A stretch of 64,000 nt of DNA from Actomonas aquatica (GCF_019679435.2 NZ_CP139781.1:434001-498000); one strand, 5' to 3'; shown: positions 29,848-40,600, numbered from the stretch's first letter. Numbers and translations: made by a program. Notes: generated from the letters alone by a model not told the origin.

Positions 29848-30420
29848 ATGCCCATGCCCACGACGCCGCGCGCCTCCTCCGCCGCCTACACGCTCATCGA
29901 GCTCATGGTGGTGATCGCGCTCATCGCGGTGCTCACCGCAGCCGTGGGATTGGGATTGCGTGGAGCGGGAGAAACACAGGCTTTGGCGGCAACTGGAGAC
30001 ATTGTGCGGGCGCAGTTCGAGGCAGCCCAAGCGAGGGCGAGTATTCAAGGCGCGGCGGTGGCGGTCGTGGTGAACGCCGATGCGGCCGATACGGAAAATT
30101 ACCTTAAGCAAATCGCGGTCGCACAGCAGCAAGCCAGTGGCGCGTGGGTGGGCGTTGACGATGCGTTGCAGCTGCCGGGCCGGGTGCGCATGCTGGTTCC
30201 CGCGGAGGGGAACTCGCTGTGGCAATCGGAGGTGGATGTGCAACTTGAACCGGGTGGTGTCAGCATCCCTTGCTATTTGGCTGAATATGGCGCGGCGGGG
30301 GCGTTGGCCGTGCCGGGGGGCGGCTCCGTATGGTGGGAGAATGAAGACGGCGTCAGGGCGGGCCTGCATATCAGTCGCTACGGCGCCTTTACGGTCATCG
30401 AGGGAGGAACTCCGCCGTGA
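29848..30420 (+). CDS. GspH-like pseudopilin (Verru_Chthon cassette D-like)
   Basis: 190-residue pseudopilin. The leader ends SSAA and the hydrophobic helix begins YTLIELMVVIALIAVL (about 15-30), so the residue before the cleavage site is alanine rather than the usual glycine. The remainder is a GspH-type beta-rich domain ending in ISRYGAFTVIEGG. It overlaps the next gene by four bases. In Verrucomicrobiota, cassette protein D is the GspH-like member of a conserved set (proteins A-D), and the order here fits that set. Confidence 0.75.
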   Translation: MPMPTTPRASSAAYTLIELMVVIALIAVLTAAVGLGLRGAGETQALAATGDIVRAQFEAAQARASIQGAAVAVVVNADAADTENYLKQIAVAQQQASGAWVGVDDALQLPGRVRMLVPAEGNSLWQSEVDVQLEPGGVSIPCYLAEYGAAGALAVPGGGSVWWENEDGVRAGLHISRYGAFTVIEGGTPP

Positions 30421-30920
30421 TCGCGGACCGATTTGTAACTCCGGGATGCTCCCGTCCCGACTCCCGCGGCTTTTCGTTGGTCGAGATCGTTGTGGCGATT
30501 GGTATCTTTGTGGTGGGCGTGCTCGCTATGGTGGCCTTGTTGTCCAGCACCACGAATTCGGCGGCGAACACGTTGGACACAAACGGTGCGGTGCGGGCGG
30601 GTGAATCGGCCGCGGTGTGGGCTCGCCAGCTCACGTGGGCGGAGGCTTTGCAGGCGCTGGGCGCCGACCCCACCGACGCCGCGATCTATGCAAACCGTGA
30701 CGGCGAATTGAGCGAGTGGGATGGAGTTGCGGAAGCCGATGCGTTCTATGCGGTTTCACTCGAGCGCAACGTCGACCTCTCGCCGTCCACCGAAGATGAG
30801 GTTGCGGGATTTCTGGCGATGCGGCTGACGGTGAGCTGGCCGGTCTGGCAATCGCCGACCTCACAGATACCGTTCGAGAATCGGGACACGATCACCTTCA
30901 ACGTGGCAGTGCGGCGATGA
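30417..30920 (+). CDS. GspI/PilV-like pseudopilin (Verru_Chthon cassette B-like)
   Basis: 167 residues starting at GTG 30417, with GGGAGGA a few bases upstream and a four-base overlap with the previous stop. The leader ends SRG, followed by FSLVEIVVAIGIFVVGVLAM, the PilV/GspI type helix. The globular part is short and acidic. It is coupled by another four-base overlap to the next gene. Confidence 0.78.
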   Translation: MIADRFVTPGCSRPDSRGFSLVEIVVAIGIFVVGVLAMVALLSSTTNSAANTLDTNGAVRAGESAAVWARQLTWAEALQALGADPTDAAIYANRDGELSEWDGVAEADAFYAVSLERNVDLSPSTEDEVAGFLAMRLTVSWPVWQSPTSQIPFENRDTITFNVAVRR

Positions 30921-31597
30921 AGCGCCGGGGCTTTTCGTTGGTCGAATTGATCGTGGCAGTCGGCATCACCGCGGTGTTGGCCGCAGTGCTTTTGGTCATT
31001 GTGAGCAATACTTTGGAATGGTGGAGCCGTTCGGCGGGGGCGCTGAAGCTCGACAATGAGGCCAACCGCATTCTCGAGCGTATGGCGACGGATCTTCAGA
31101 GTGCCTACGCGCGCCGCGACGGCATAGAATGGCTGCGCGTCCCCACCGATTCGTCCGATGTGTGGGTGCTTCGTTTATTCGGAAACCTTGCCAATACCTC
31201 AGGGGCCACGGACGATCCCGCAACCCTGCGAGAGGTTTCCTATCGCTATGCCGATCGCGCACTCTACCGCTTCGAAAGCACGGCCAGTCAGGCTTTAAAT
31301 TCAAACTACGGTTGGCGGGACTGGTCGGATGTGTCGGACGCGGAATATCTCCTGGGGAACCAGGTTGAGGACCTATCAGTGAGTTTTAGCGCGGCTGACG
31401 ATCGAGCAGTCGTGAATCCATCTTCGTTGGATTGGCCGTCACGAGCACGATTGGAACTGACATTGATCAACGAAGATGGTGTGCGCAGGCTGGCCGCGAT
31501 CGCAGCTGGGGCGTCCAACGAATCGATTCAGCAGGTGCGAACAGAAACCACCCGGCGGTTTGTCCGGTGGGTTGAAATCATCGGGAGGCCGTTGTGA
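30917..31597 (+). CDS. GspJ/PilW-like pseudopilin (Verru_Chthon cassette C-like)
   Basis: 226 residues. A very short leader (MKRRG) is followed by FSLVELIVAVGITAVLAAVL. The following helix carries EANRILERMATDLQSAY, the PilW/GspJ pattern, and the C-terminal part has a beta domain with VEDLSVSFSA. It overlaps its neighbours by four bases on each side, which points to one translationally coupled message. Confidence 0.8.
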   Translation: MKRRGFSLVELIVAVGITAVLAAVLLVIVSNTLEWWSRSAGALKLDNEANRILERMATDLQSAYARRDGIEWLRVPTDSSDVWVLRLFGNLANTSGATDDPATLREVSYRYADRALYRFESTASQALNSNYGWRDWSDVSDAEYLLGNQVEDLSVSFSAADDRAVVNPSSLDWPSRARLELTLINEDGVRRLAAIAAGASNESIQQVRTETTRRFVRWVEIIGRPL

Positions 31598-34482
31598 GCA
31601 CCTACCGCTGGACGCAAAAACGTGATGGCCTCGCGCTCCTGTTGGTGGTGTCGCTGCTGGGATTGTTGACCCTGCTGGTGGTGAGTTTGGCGCTCGCGAC
31701 GCGGGTGCAAACCCAAGTGAGCAGCTCGCTCGTCGCCCGAGCGCAGGCCCGTCAAAACGCCCTGTTTGCCACGAGCGTAGCAACCGGGCAACTACAGCGT
31801 TACGCGGGACCGGACACGCGAGTGACCGCACGGGCAGATGGGCAGGTGTCCGCCGCTGCGCCTTACGCGAACAACCCGATGTGGAGTGGGGTGTGGACCA
31901 CGGAGCGGGGGCCGCAAGTGGATCCAATTGTCTGGCTGGTGAGCGGATCCGAATGGACCGGAAGGTCGGTTTCACCGTCCAACGACCTGTCGCGCATGAC
32001 CAATCCCAACGAAGCCACCGTTGGAACGGTGTTCGCTGACGTTATCGAAGAGGGTGTGGCGTCGGTGGCCGCTCCGAAGGTGACGCTCGCTCCGTCGTCC
32101 CAGTCCCTCTCCGGAATGGAAGGGCGCTACGCCTGGTGGGCCAGCGATGAAAGTCAGAAGGCGCGAACGCCGCTAGCGAACGCCGACGCCGAATGGGGCG
32201 CCTACCTGCGACGGGACGAGATTGAGATTTTGGCCCAGAATGCTCCCCGGCGCACGGATCTCACCGCTTTTGAAACTTCCCTCACCGCGAGTGATGACGA
32301 GCTCGCCCGGGCTGGAGATTTTCGGCAGCTCGGTATCCTAGATCCGGTGCTGCAGCGACCGTCGCTGGCACATCAAATCACTGCGGTTGCGAGAGGTGTA
32401 TTGAGTTCTACAATACCGGAGGCCGATGGAGGGCTCCGGACGGATCTGGCGATCGCGGCATCCGTGGAAGGCGTGGACCTGTCTCGCTGGAAGGATCTGT
32501 CACGATCCATGCAGTCGCCGGGTAGCTTGGAACTCACTCGTATTTACGATCCTGTTCCGGGTAGTGGAGGCTCGAATACAGGAACTGTGATCGACCATAT
32601 TGCGCCCGTTTTGACGGACTTCGCCGTGGGGGTTTATGTGTTTTCCCCGAGCTCCCGAAACCAAGACCTCACGGTGCGGCTCCAGTTGCACGTGGAGTTG
32701 TGGAATCCGTATTCGAGTGAACTCGAAGTTTCTCCGCTGCGGGTGAGAATTCACGGGCTGCCAACGGTCACGATTTCCTGTTCCAATGGCGATCAGGTTG
32801 ATGTCGATCTGGATGCGCTGCTCGGTGGGTCGCCTGAAGTAGATTTGGTGCCTCTGGATGACGACCTGTTCCGTTTCCTACCGGGACGGGTGCTGAACTG
32901 GGTCGGTTTTGGAAACCGGGTCAACGGACGATGGCAAGCGACGCCAAACTCCAAAACGGGCAGCGATGGCCAAGTCGATTTTGCCGGGGCCGTGAGTCTG
33001 CCAAATGCGATGAACTCGAGCGCGCGGCTGGACCTTTCGTCAAGCGGGTCCGCTCAATTGCGGGTGGAGCTCATCGAGCCGGGCTCCGGGGATGTGCTTT
33101 CGGAGTCGGAGAGCCCGACCTTTGAGCCGTTGGTTAAGGCTTCCTATTCCCACACCTCGGTCAGCGGTCGCGTCGCGTATCGCTTTCGCCTCGCAGATCG
33201 TTCGGACTATGTTTTGGGCGACCCGGAGGGATGGTTTTTTGAATGGGATCCCCGCAGCCCTGTGATGGACGAAACTCGGTTCGTGGTGGATCAGCCGCAG
33301 CCCGGCGGATTCACGAACTTTCGGTATGTGTCGATCGGTGATCCGTCGTTCTCGATTTTTGATCGTTCAGCGAGCACGCAGCCGGACGCGACTTCGCTGG
33401 AAATCAAGAACGATGTCGTATTGTTCGAGTTGCCGCGGATGCCCTTGGTGGCAATGGGAGATCTGCAACATCTTGGGTTTGTCGGCGTATCGCCTTTTGC
33501 TTTGGGCAACCGTTGGCAGGACCAATCTCCGATCAGCCCATCTGTCTACGATCGCTATTTTGCGTCTGGTGAAGATGCGGTGAGCGCCGACTTTGGCGCG
33601 ACTCGCAACGGGAAGCTGCGCCGCTTCCTGCCGCCCGCTGAAAATCGCCCGAGTTGGGCCGAGTTGGTCGCGCTCAACGGCGCGCGATCTTCTCGTTACC
33701 TGTTGCAGGAGGGGCCGCTGAATCTGAATACGACGGACGCCGATGTGTGGGCGGCATTCCTGGGCGCGAATGACCTGCCAGATTGGCGCGAGGTAAATGT
33801 CACCAATCAGTGGGGTGCTCAGAGTTCAGTCGCCGGAACCGACACGGCGCTGGTAGGGCTGCGAAATGCGCAGTTCCGCTTTGGTCAATCAGCTCCGGAA
33901 ACCTTCCGGGTCGAGACGGCGCTCGGGGGATTTGAAGTGGAAGAGAAGTCGTTTTACCGGCGGGGAGTGACGGAACTCACGGCGGACGAGTTACAGCGCT
34001 TGGCTCGCGGAATCGGACAACGCGTCGGCGAGCGTTTGGCAGCTACCGGACCCTTTCAGTCGATCGGCGAGTTCGTGGAGTCTGGCCTGCTTCAGGATGC
34101 CATCGATGCGGTCGCGGCTGAGCCGCAAGCAACCCTGAATACAGCCGCGCGGCTCGGCTTGCCCCTGGCGACAGCGTCGGCAATCGACCCACATGCACCG
34201 AGCTATTTGCAGCAGGCTGATGTTCTTAACACGATTCTTCCGGCGGCGACGGTGCGTGGTGATACCTTCATTCTTCGACTACAGGGGGAGTTCGCTTCGG
34301 TCGGTGAAGACGAAGCCGTCGCAACGCGATACGCCGAAGTTGAGGTGCAACGCACCGTCGCGTTCACCGACCCGTCCGACCTACCGGAAAGTGATCGCTC
34401 CCGTTTAAACGCACTGAATTTTCGCTTTGGGCGGCGGTTCATCATCACTCGATTCCAATGGTTACCTTCACCCGCAGACTAA
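31594..34482 (+). CDS. Verru_Chthon cassette protein A-like protein
   Basis: 962 residues starting at GTG 31594, overlapping the previous gene by four bases. After MSTYRWTQKRDG comes a single hydrophobic helix (LALLLVVSLLGLLTLLVVSL), resembling the GspK/PilX arrangement without the usual glutamate at position five. Then follows ARQNALFATSVATGQLQRYA and a large Asp/Ser-rich secreted body. The C-terminus RRFIITRFQWLPS fits the family's RRF..FRW ending. It is likely the tip or cargo-facing part of the pseudopilus. No secretion ATPase or inner-membrane platform gene is nearby, so the machine must be completed from elsewhere. Confidence 0.8.
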   Translation: MSTYRWTQKRDGLALLLVVSLLGLLTLLVVSLALATRVQTQVSSSLVARAQARQNALFATSVATGQLQRYAGPDTRVTARADGQVSAAAPYANNPMWSGVWTTERGPQVDPIVWLVSGSEWTGRSVSPSNDLSRMTNPNEATVGTVFADVIEEGVASVAAPKVTLAPSSQSLSGMEGRYAWWASDESQKARTPLANADAEWGAYLRRDEIEILAQNAPRRTDLTAFETSLTASDDELARAGDFRQLGILDPVLQRPSLAHQITAVARGVLSSTIPEADGGLRTDLAIAASVEGVDLSRWKDLSRSMQSPGSLELTRIYDPVPGSGGSNTGTVIDHIAPVLTDFAVGVYVFSPSSRNQDLTVRLQLHVELWNPYSSELEVSPLRVRIHGLPTVTISCSNGDQVDVDLDALLGGSPEVDLVPLDDDLFRFLPGRVLNWVGFGNRVNGRWQATPNSKTGSDGQVDFAGAVSLPNAMNSSARLDLSSSGSAQLRVELIEPGSGDVLSESESPTFEPLVKASYSHTSVSGRVAYRFRLADRSDYVLGDPEGWFFEWDPRSPVMDETRFVVDQPQPGGFTNFRYVSIGDPSFSIFDRSASTQPDATSLEIKNDVVLFELPRMPLVAMGDLQHLGFVGVSPFALGNRWQDQSPISPSVYDRYFASGEDAVSADFGATRNGKLRRFLPPAENRPSWAELVALNGARSSRYLLQEGPLNLNTTDADVWAAFLGANDLPDWREVNVTNQWGAQSSVAGTDTALVGLRNAQFRFGQSAPETFRVETALGGFEVEEKSFYRRGVTELTADELQRLARGIGQRVGERLAATGPFQSIGEFVESGLLQDAIDAVAAEPQATLNTAARLGLPLATASAIDPHAPSYLQQADVLNTILPAATVRGDTFILRLQGEFASVGEDEAVATRYAEVEVQRTVAFTDPSDLPESDRSRLNALNFRFGRRFIITRFQWLPSPAD

Positions 34483-35147
34483 TCATCGTCGCAGCAGCGG
34501 CGTGTTCCTTCACAGCCACGGCCATCGCTCAGCAGCCCAAGCCGGCGCGGCAATTCGAATTCTCGGTCTTCTGCATCGCGCCGGTGAGGCAGACTCTAGT
34601 TTACCAGGCCAGCCCGGGCGAGGTGCGCACGCTGGAGTTCAAACCCTACCAACGTTCGGAGCCCTATCGTTATGCCGGTCCGGCGGCCATGGCTTTTGCT
34701 GAGAGAGTCGCCGAAGCGAGTGCGCAAACCCCAGCGCAATACAAGCTGCAGTCGCGGATCGAGGTGACACCCGAGTTGCAGCGTCCGTTGTTTCTCTTCC
34801 TGCCGTCTTCTGATCCGAACGAACCTTTTGACGTGGTCGTGATGGAGGACGATCCGAGTCGATTTCCGGCTGGCTCCTTGGTCGTGGTCAATCAATCCGG
34901 GCACAAACTGCTTGGTCTTTTGAATGGCCAAAATGTGAGCCTGGAGCCGGGACAAAGTTCGACGTTGCACGGCACCGTCGTGGGTGACGTGAAACTCGCC
35001 TTGAGCCATAACGACCGACTCTTCCCGTCGTTCGATCAGAAGGTCGCCTTCGAAAAGGATGAACGCACTGTTTTGCTGCTACTGCCACCGCAGCGAAAGT
35101 CGTCGCCGATCGTGCGATGGATCGTGCTCACTGATCGGCCGGGCTGA
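34458..35147 (+). CDS. Small exported protein at the end of the pseudopilin cassette
   Basis: 229 residues with a signal peptide (RLIIVAAAACSFTATAIA) and a mixed beta-type mature part containing VVVNQSGHKLLGLLNGQNVSL. No known domain was recognised. It begins 25 bases inside the end of the 962-residue gene, so it is almost certainly in the same message. Two-gene ends of this kind (protein A followed by a small exported protein) suggest it serves the same system. The function is unknown. Confidence 0.72.
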   Translation: MVTFTRRLIIVAAAACSFTATAIAQQPKPARQFEFSVFCIAPVRQTLVYQASPGEVRTLEFKPYQRSEPYRYAGPAAMAFAERVAEASAQTPAQYKLQSRIEVTPELQRPLFLFLPSSDPNEPFDVVVMEDDPSRFPAGSLVVVNQSGHKLLGLLNGQNVSLEPGQSSTLHGTVVGDVKLALSHNDRLFPSFDQKVAFEKDERTVLLLLPPQRKSSPIVRWIVLTDRPG

Positions 35148-35185
35148 GGCGCCACTGAAGGCTAGGAACGCGAGGAAGGGGGGGC

Positions 35186-35716
35186 TCACTGGGCGCGGGA
35201 TTTGAGGAAGAGGACGACGCCGGCGAATCCGAGCAGCACAAATACGCCGGGGGCGAGGGCGCGCCAGGCGGGCAGGTCGCGATAGACCTCGATGTCGACA
35301 TAGTCGCCTTTGATCAGGCTGACCGTGACGTGGAGCTCGCTGGCACCGAGCGGCACTTGCAGGGTCTTGCCGGTCTGGGCGCGTTTTACGCCGCCTTTCT
35401 CCGCGCTCTCGGAGGCCACGAACCGATGCGCGGCCACCGTTGTGCCGGTGTCGTCCAACACGGTGACGCTGGCATCCAGGTCCGCCCATTGATAACCCAT
35501 CTCCTCATCGACCGCCCAGACTTCCACGGTGTGGGGGCTGGCGGATGAAATGGCGGCGACCCAAGGACTGGAGGTGGACTGGGTGAAACGTGCTTTGGCC
35601 ACTCGGTGGAGCGTCTTCATTTCCGAATTGGCGATGAAGCCGACCACGGCGGCGGCGATGATGATGAGCGAGAGGCGCCGCATCCGAGCGACGCGCGCGG
35701 TAGGTTGAGTGCTCAT
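35186..35716 (-). CDS. Uncharacterised two-helix membrane protein, last gene of the unknown operon
   Basis: 176 residues with an N-terminal membrane helix (LSLIIIAAAVVGFIA, about 15-29) and a C-terminal one (GVFVLLGFAGVVLFLKS, about 156-172). Between them lies a periplasmic beta-rich region with an Ig-like feel (HTVEVWAVDEEMGY, SVTVLDDTGTTVAAH, LHVTVSLIKGDYVDIEVY). It lies 33 bases downstream of the 624-residue gene and is convergent with the pseudopilin cassette. It may anchor or present the secreted proteins of the operon; that is inference. Confidence 0.65.
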   Translation of the reverse strand: MSTQPTARVARMRRLSLIIIAAAVVGFIANSEMKTLHRVAKARFTQSTSSPWVAAISSASPHTVEVWAVDEEMGYQWADLDASVTVLDDTGTTVAAHRFVASESAEKGGVKRAQTGKTLQVPLGASELHVTVSLIKGDYVDIEVYRDLPAWRALAPGVFVLLGFAGVVLFLKSRAQ

Positions 35717-35749
35717 GAGGGGGAGCGGGTTGGTAGGATGGAGCGTGGC

Positions 35750-37624
35750 TCAGGTTTCGGGTTCGGTGAGACCGGCAAAGAGGTCCCAGATCGATGCGCC
35801 GCCGCGCCAAGGGGCACGGCGGTAGAGCACGTGGCCATCGGGCAAGTGCCGGATCAGCGCAGTATGATTGGTCGCGAAGGCGGCGAGGTTGGTCAGGTGC
35901 ACGGACGGCGTGGTGGCGATGAGCCGTGCGGGAATGCGGGTGACCGACAAACGTCGCCCCGGCGCGAAAAGATCGCGTGACACGGCCAGCCCATCGGCAG
36001 TGAGGCGGTAGCGTGGCGTCCCGTTGAGCAGCTGCCGCCGCAGCAGGCCGCGTTGTTGCAGGGACGTGAGTTCGATGCTCAGCAGCATCGAATTGCCCGC
36101 AAGGGTCTGCACCTCCCATTGGGCGGGTTCAGGCAGGACGTCGATGAAGCGCAGCATGCGCGGACTCGCAAAGACGGTCATGATTTCCTCGGTCGGGTAA
36201 GCGGCGAGATCGGCGGTATCCTGGCCGGCGAGGAGGCGCGTGGATTCCTGCAGTTCGAATAGGGTCCGGAGCACAGCGAGACGGACGGGAGAGAACTTAA
36301 ACTCGAGCCGGCGATGTTCTGCGCGTGGTTGGTTCAGTTTGAGAAACGCCGCGCAGGCGTTGGGGAAGCTCTGTTTGAGGGTGATGACGGGTAGATGAAA
36401 ACCGTCCTCAGTCTCGGCCACGACCGCCGCCCAATCCCCCTTGGCGTGCACGAAGACCGTGGCGCTGAAGCCGGCCTGTTCTTTGGTCAGCATCAGACGC
36501 AAATCGGGATCGAAGAGGAGGCCGAGCAGCGTTGATTTTTCGAACGCAGGGGCAGGGCCGGCCGGTGGACTCGCCAGTTGCTCCGGCAGGTTGAGAGTGA
36601 TCGCCGGAGTTGGTTCAGGCACGATCGTGATGAGACGGTGCTGGACAGCGAGCTGTGCCACCTCGGTCGGCTCCAGGCGCACAAAACGGCCGTCGGCTGG
36701 CGGAGGTGGTGTCGGCGGTGACGGCGGAGCGGCTGGAGGAGTGGCTGGCGGAGGTGAGGGCGGCGACGACGGCGGCGGGACCGATGCCTTCGCGGCGGGA
36801 GCCGATGCACGATAAGCGGCGACCGTCAGCAAGCGTGGTGGCACGGTCGGCTGGAGGAAGGCGTCGCGCACGCGGGTTTTGAGCCACGTGTCCTGCACCG
36901 CTTTGGCGAAGGTTTCGGTCGCGGACAATTGCGCCGGGCGAATGAAACCGGCGTCGTCGGCGGCACGGGCAATCGCGAGGAGAATCGGGGTGATTTCGCG
37001 ATCGAGCGAGGTGTGGAAAAAGTCGGCTCCGATGTTGCCGTTTTGCGGCAGGTTGAGCCGGAGATTACGTAGGCTGATCACCAGCCCGAACTGCGCTTGA
37101 TCGGGCGGGAGCCACGCGATGCGGAGATGATCGATCTTGGCGAAGGCGTCGGCGTGGCGCTTTTCAACGCTTAGGGCGACGCAGGCGGATTCCAGACCGA
37201 GACCCGGGAAGAGCCGTTCGTAGGTCTCGCTCTGGGTGGCATAGTCGGACTCGTCCTTGTAGTCGGTGAAGCGGTGTTCTTGGAGCGGCTGGTGCGCGCG
37301 CAAGTGCCCGCGAGACAGTGGCGCGTTTACGGGATTCATCACGACCTCGACGATGTAGTCGGGCTCCATCCAAGTGCTGCGGGGCAGGAAGAACGTGGTG
37401 CTGGTTTGGCTCTCGTTCCGCTGCACTTTCATTTTGGCGAGGTTGTCGCGACCGACGACCGACAGGTCGTTGTAGAGGCGCTGCTCGATGAGGTTGCGGG
37501 CAAACGTTTCGGCGTCTTCGAGCGTTTGCGGCAGGGCGGCGAACAGCGAGATTTGGCCGAGCAGTGCCAGGCCCAGCGAGCGCGAGACGAGGGCAATATG
37601 GGCGGGGAATGAGGCGGCTTTCAT
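35750..37624 (-). CDS. Uncharacterised exported protein with proline-rich linker
   Basis: 624 residues with a signal peptide (LGLALLGQISLFAALP). An N-terminal domain (about 31-270) precedes a Pro/Ser/Ala-rich linker (about 275-312) with runs of proline. The C-terminal half (about 313-624) ends in HVLYRRAPWRGGASIWDLF. No catalytic motif was recognised. Its start overlaps the end of the 1109-residue gene by four bases, so the two are coupled. The role is unknown; the domain-linker-domain layout suggests an extracytoplasmic binding protein. Confidence 0.65.
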   Translation of the reverse strand: MKAASFPAHIALVSRSLGLALLGQISLFAALPQTLEDAETFARNLIEQRLYNDLSVVGRDNLAKMKVQRNESQTSTTFFLPRSTWMEPDYIVEVVMNPVNAPLSRGHLRAHQPLQEHRFTDYKDESDYATQSETYERLFPGLGLESACVALSVEKRHADAFAKIDHLRIAWLPPDQAQFGLVISLRNLRLNLPQNGNIGADFFHTSLDREITPILLAIARAADDAGFIRPAQLSATETFAKAVQDTWLKTRVRDAFLQPTVPPRLLTVAAYRASAPAAKASVPPPSSPPSPPPATPPAAPPSPPTPPPPADGRFVRLEPTEVAQLAVQHRLITIVPEPTPAITLNLPEQLASPPAGPAPAFEKSTLLGLLFDPDLRLMLTKEQAGFSATVFVHAKGDWAAVVAETEDGFHLPVITLKQSFPNACAAFLKLNQPRAEHRRLEFKFSPVRLAVLRTLFELQESTRLLAGQDTADLAAYPTEEIMTVFASPRMLRFIDVLPEPAQWEVQTLAGNSMLLSIELTSLQQRGLLRRQLLNGTPRYRLTADGLAVSRDLFAPGRRLSVTRIPARLIATTPSVHLTNLAAFATNHTALIRHLPDGHVLYRRAPWRGGASIWDLFAGLTEPET

Positions 37625-40600
37625 CGGCGGTCGCGGAGGGTTTGGCGAACGTAGGCGCGGGCCGTCATGAGCTTTTGGCGCAGCGATTCGTCGGTGGTGG
37701 TGGCGATGCGTTCCTCGAAGGCGGCGAGGCGGGCCTCGAGGCGGGCGCGTTCATCGGGGGTGAGGGGCGGCAAGCGCTCCTTTCGTTGGGCGTGGATCTG
37801 CGACATGTCCTCGATTCCCGCGAAGGTCACGCTGGTGCCGATGTCGACCAGGGTGGAGGCGTTGTATTGGGTGGGATCGATACCGAGTTCCTCCCAGTAT
37901 TCGGGGCCGAGCGATTTCAGCAGATGGCCACTGACGGTCATGGTCAGGTCGGCCGCGCCGATGAGCGGGTTGCCCAGGACCAGTTTTTTGGCGCCCCAAT
38001 TGCCGGTTTCCTTGCCGATGGCGGTGGCGAAATCTTCGCCGCCGTTTGTGCGTGCGAGCACTTTTTCGGAGAGGTCGTAGAGCGACCAGATTTCGCCCAC
38101 GTAGGAGAGCGAGTTGCCTACGGTGCGGGCGGCGCGACTCGCTCCGAGAACTTTGCCGGCGCGTTGCTGGAGGGTTTTGGCCTGTTCGATCATGCCCTCA
38201 AATTTCGTAGCCTGACCGGACAGCTTTTTGATGGCGTCGCGGAGAACCGGGGAGTCGACGACGTCGAGGTTTTCCTGGGCGGCGCGCAGGATCACTCGCA
38301 GGTCGGTGATCTCTTCACTGAGGGCGTGGACGGGCAACTGGTTGTTGCGGACGGCGGCGATGAGATCGTTGCCGGCGCGGCGCAGTTCCCGGATCGCCTT
38401 TTGGGTAATGGCGTCGGTGGTGGCGTCGTCGAGATTGAGGAGGCTGGCGGTGTTGAGCGCCGGAGTGATGACGGGTTCAAATTCGCGGTATGCCTGCGTA
38501 TGGCCGGACTTGTCGTTGGGATCGGCGAGCAGCAGCGCCTGCACGGCACCGGGGTTGTTTTGTTTTTCTTCGATTGCGCGGAAGATCTTCTGGCGAGCGA
38601 CCGCGACGCTGCCATGCACCTGCGCGTTTTCGTCGATGTAGACGGTGTCATCGAGGATGCCGATGAGATCGAGGTGGTGGATGTAGCCCCACTGGAACGC
38701 GAGGTTGCGCAGGCTGCCGTAGGCGGCGAGCTGCTGCGTGTTTTTGGCGGCAGCGGCCTCTTGGCGGATTTGTTCGAGGCGCGCGGGGTCGTAGAAGCGG
38801 GCCAGGTATTCCGCCTGCATGGCTTTGCGTTGGGCGGCGATGGCTTCGCGCTCGAGCGTGCCGAGTGCTTCGGTGCGGCCGGCGCGGTAGAGGGCGATGA
38901 AGCGGCCCAGGCGATCCGGCGTGAGCGGGAAGTAGTCGGGACACGGATTGTGATCACGCAGTTCGGTGATGATCTCTTCGTCGGTCTTGGTTTCTTCGTT
39001 CCAGTTGATGTTCAGGTTGATGACCTCCTGCGGCAGGACTTCTCCATTGTAGACGAAGGGCTCGAGGTAGGCATAGCCGCCGAAATTGAAGTCGCGGGGC
39101 GCCGTGAAGCGCAGGACGTAGCGCGCTGTTTCGCCCGGCGGGAGGGACCGACGCTTGAGCTTGGCAACGTCGGTGTTCTCGCGGTGGTAGTCGCACAAGC
39201 CGACGTCGAAAATGGCATCCGCGCCAGCGGTGGCGGTGTTGCGCACGGTCATTGTGACCTCGACGGTGGTGCCCGGGTCGGGGAATTTTGGATACACCGC
39301 GGTGTTGACGATTTGCAGATCGTCACCGCTGCCTGAGGCGTTGAGCGCGGCTTCCTCGGCGGCGAAGTCGGCCATGACGTCGGCCGGATCTTGGTCGGTG
39401 AGGGCGGCTTCGGCGAGGATGGCGACCTCGGTCTCGCTCAGACCCTCGGCGGAAGGAATGGATTGGTCGACGATGGCGGCGGCGCGCTCGGCGCCCTGCT
39501 CGCCGAGGGTTTGCAGGGCCTCGGTGAGGGTAGCGGGAGGGCGGGGAGAGTCGGCAGGCGACTGCACCAGGCCGGCGTCGAACTGGACTCCGGAGGAGGG
39601 CGTTTGGGGCGGTTGAGCCGGTGGAGGTTTGGTCGTGGCAGTCTTGGTATCTGCGCCGGTGGGCGGCGCGGGTTGCCATTTGGCGAGCCGCTGGGCGGCG
39701 GCCTGATTGATCGGTGCGCCATCGATCGCGGGGGCGTATGCGAGGGCCGCTTCGGTGAGGAGTTCGATCAGCGATTGGCCGATGTCCTGTCGCGCCTTTT
39801 TGACGGCGGCATCAAATTGCTCGTTGATTTTACGTCGCTCGGACGGCGGCAGGTTGGGCGGCACGGGGAAGAACCGGGCGCGGATCCGTTCCAGCTCGGC
39901 ATCGGGGAGTTTGAGCGGGCTGCTGATGTAGAAGCGATGGAAGGGCGAACCGGCGGCCCAGCCCCGCACGTCGATGCTGGGGCCGAAGGCGGTGCTGATC
40001 GCCCAACTGGCTTCGGCGTGAACGTGCGCGTCGCCGCGATTGAACTCCAAGGCGGGAGGGCGGGGTGGTGTGTCCGGACCCGGCTGCATGCCCTGGTATT
40101 TGACATCCCAATACAGGAGATTGGACTGGGCCGGGCGTCGCCGGATGTCCCGCCATTCCTGCTCGCGACGCTGGATCTGCGTGAGTTCCGCGTCGCGCTC
40201 GATGTGGCGCAGGTCGGGGCTGACCATGAAGTGCTCCACCGTGATATAGAGTTCCTTGGTGAGTCGTTGGCCGTTGTTGATCTGGTAACGTTGGGCGAGG
40301 CCGATCGCGAGGGGCGTATTGCTGGGTGCGGTGAGTTTGGCCGGGTCATACGGAACGTCCAACACGCGGCACAGCTGCCGGGCCCATTGCTCGCAGGCGT
40401 CGCGCATCCACTTCTGTTTGCGTTGGCTTTGTTCGAGGTAGGACAGTTCGGGCGCGGGCGGCGGTGGGGTTGCTGGCGTGGTGGCGCTACCGCCACCCCC
40501 GGCGGAGGTGAAGCGGATGGAGATCGGCTCACAGTCGATGGATTTGGTTGGCTCACCGCGGCCCAATGGGATGCCGCTGCAGCGCAAGGTCAGGGTGTGC

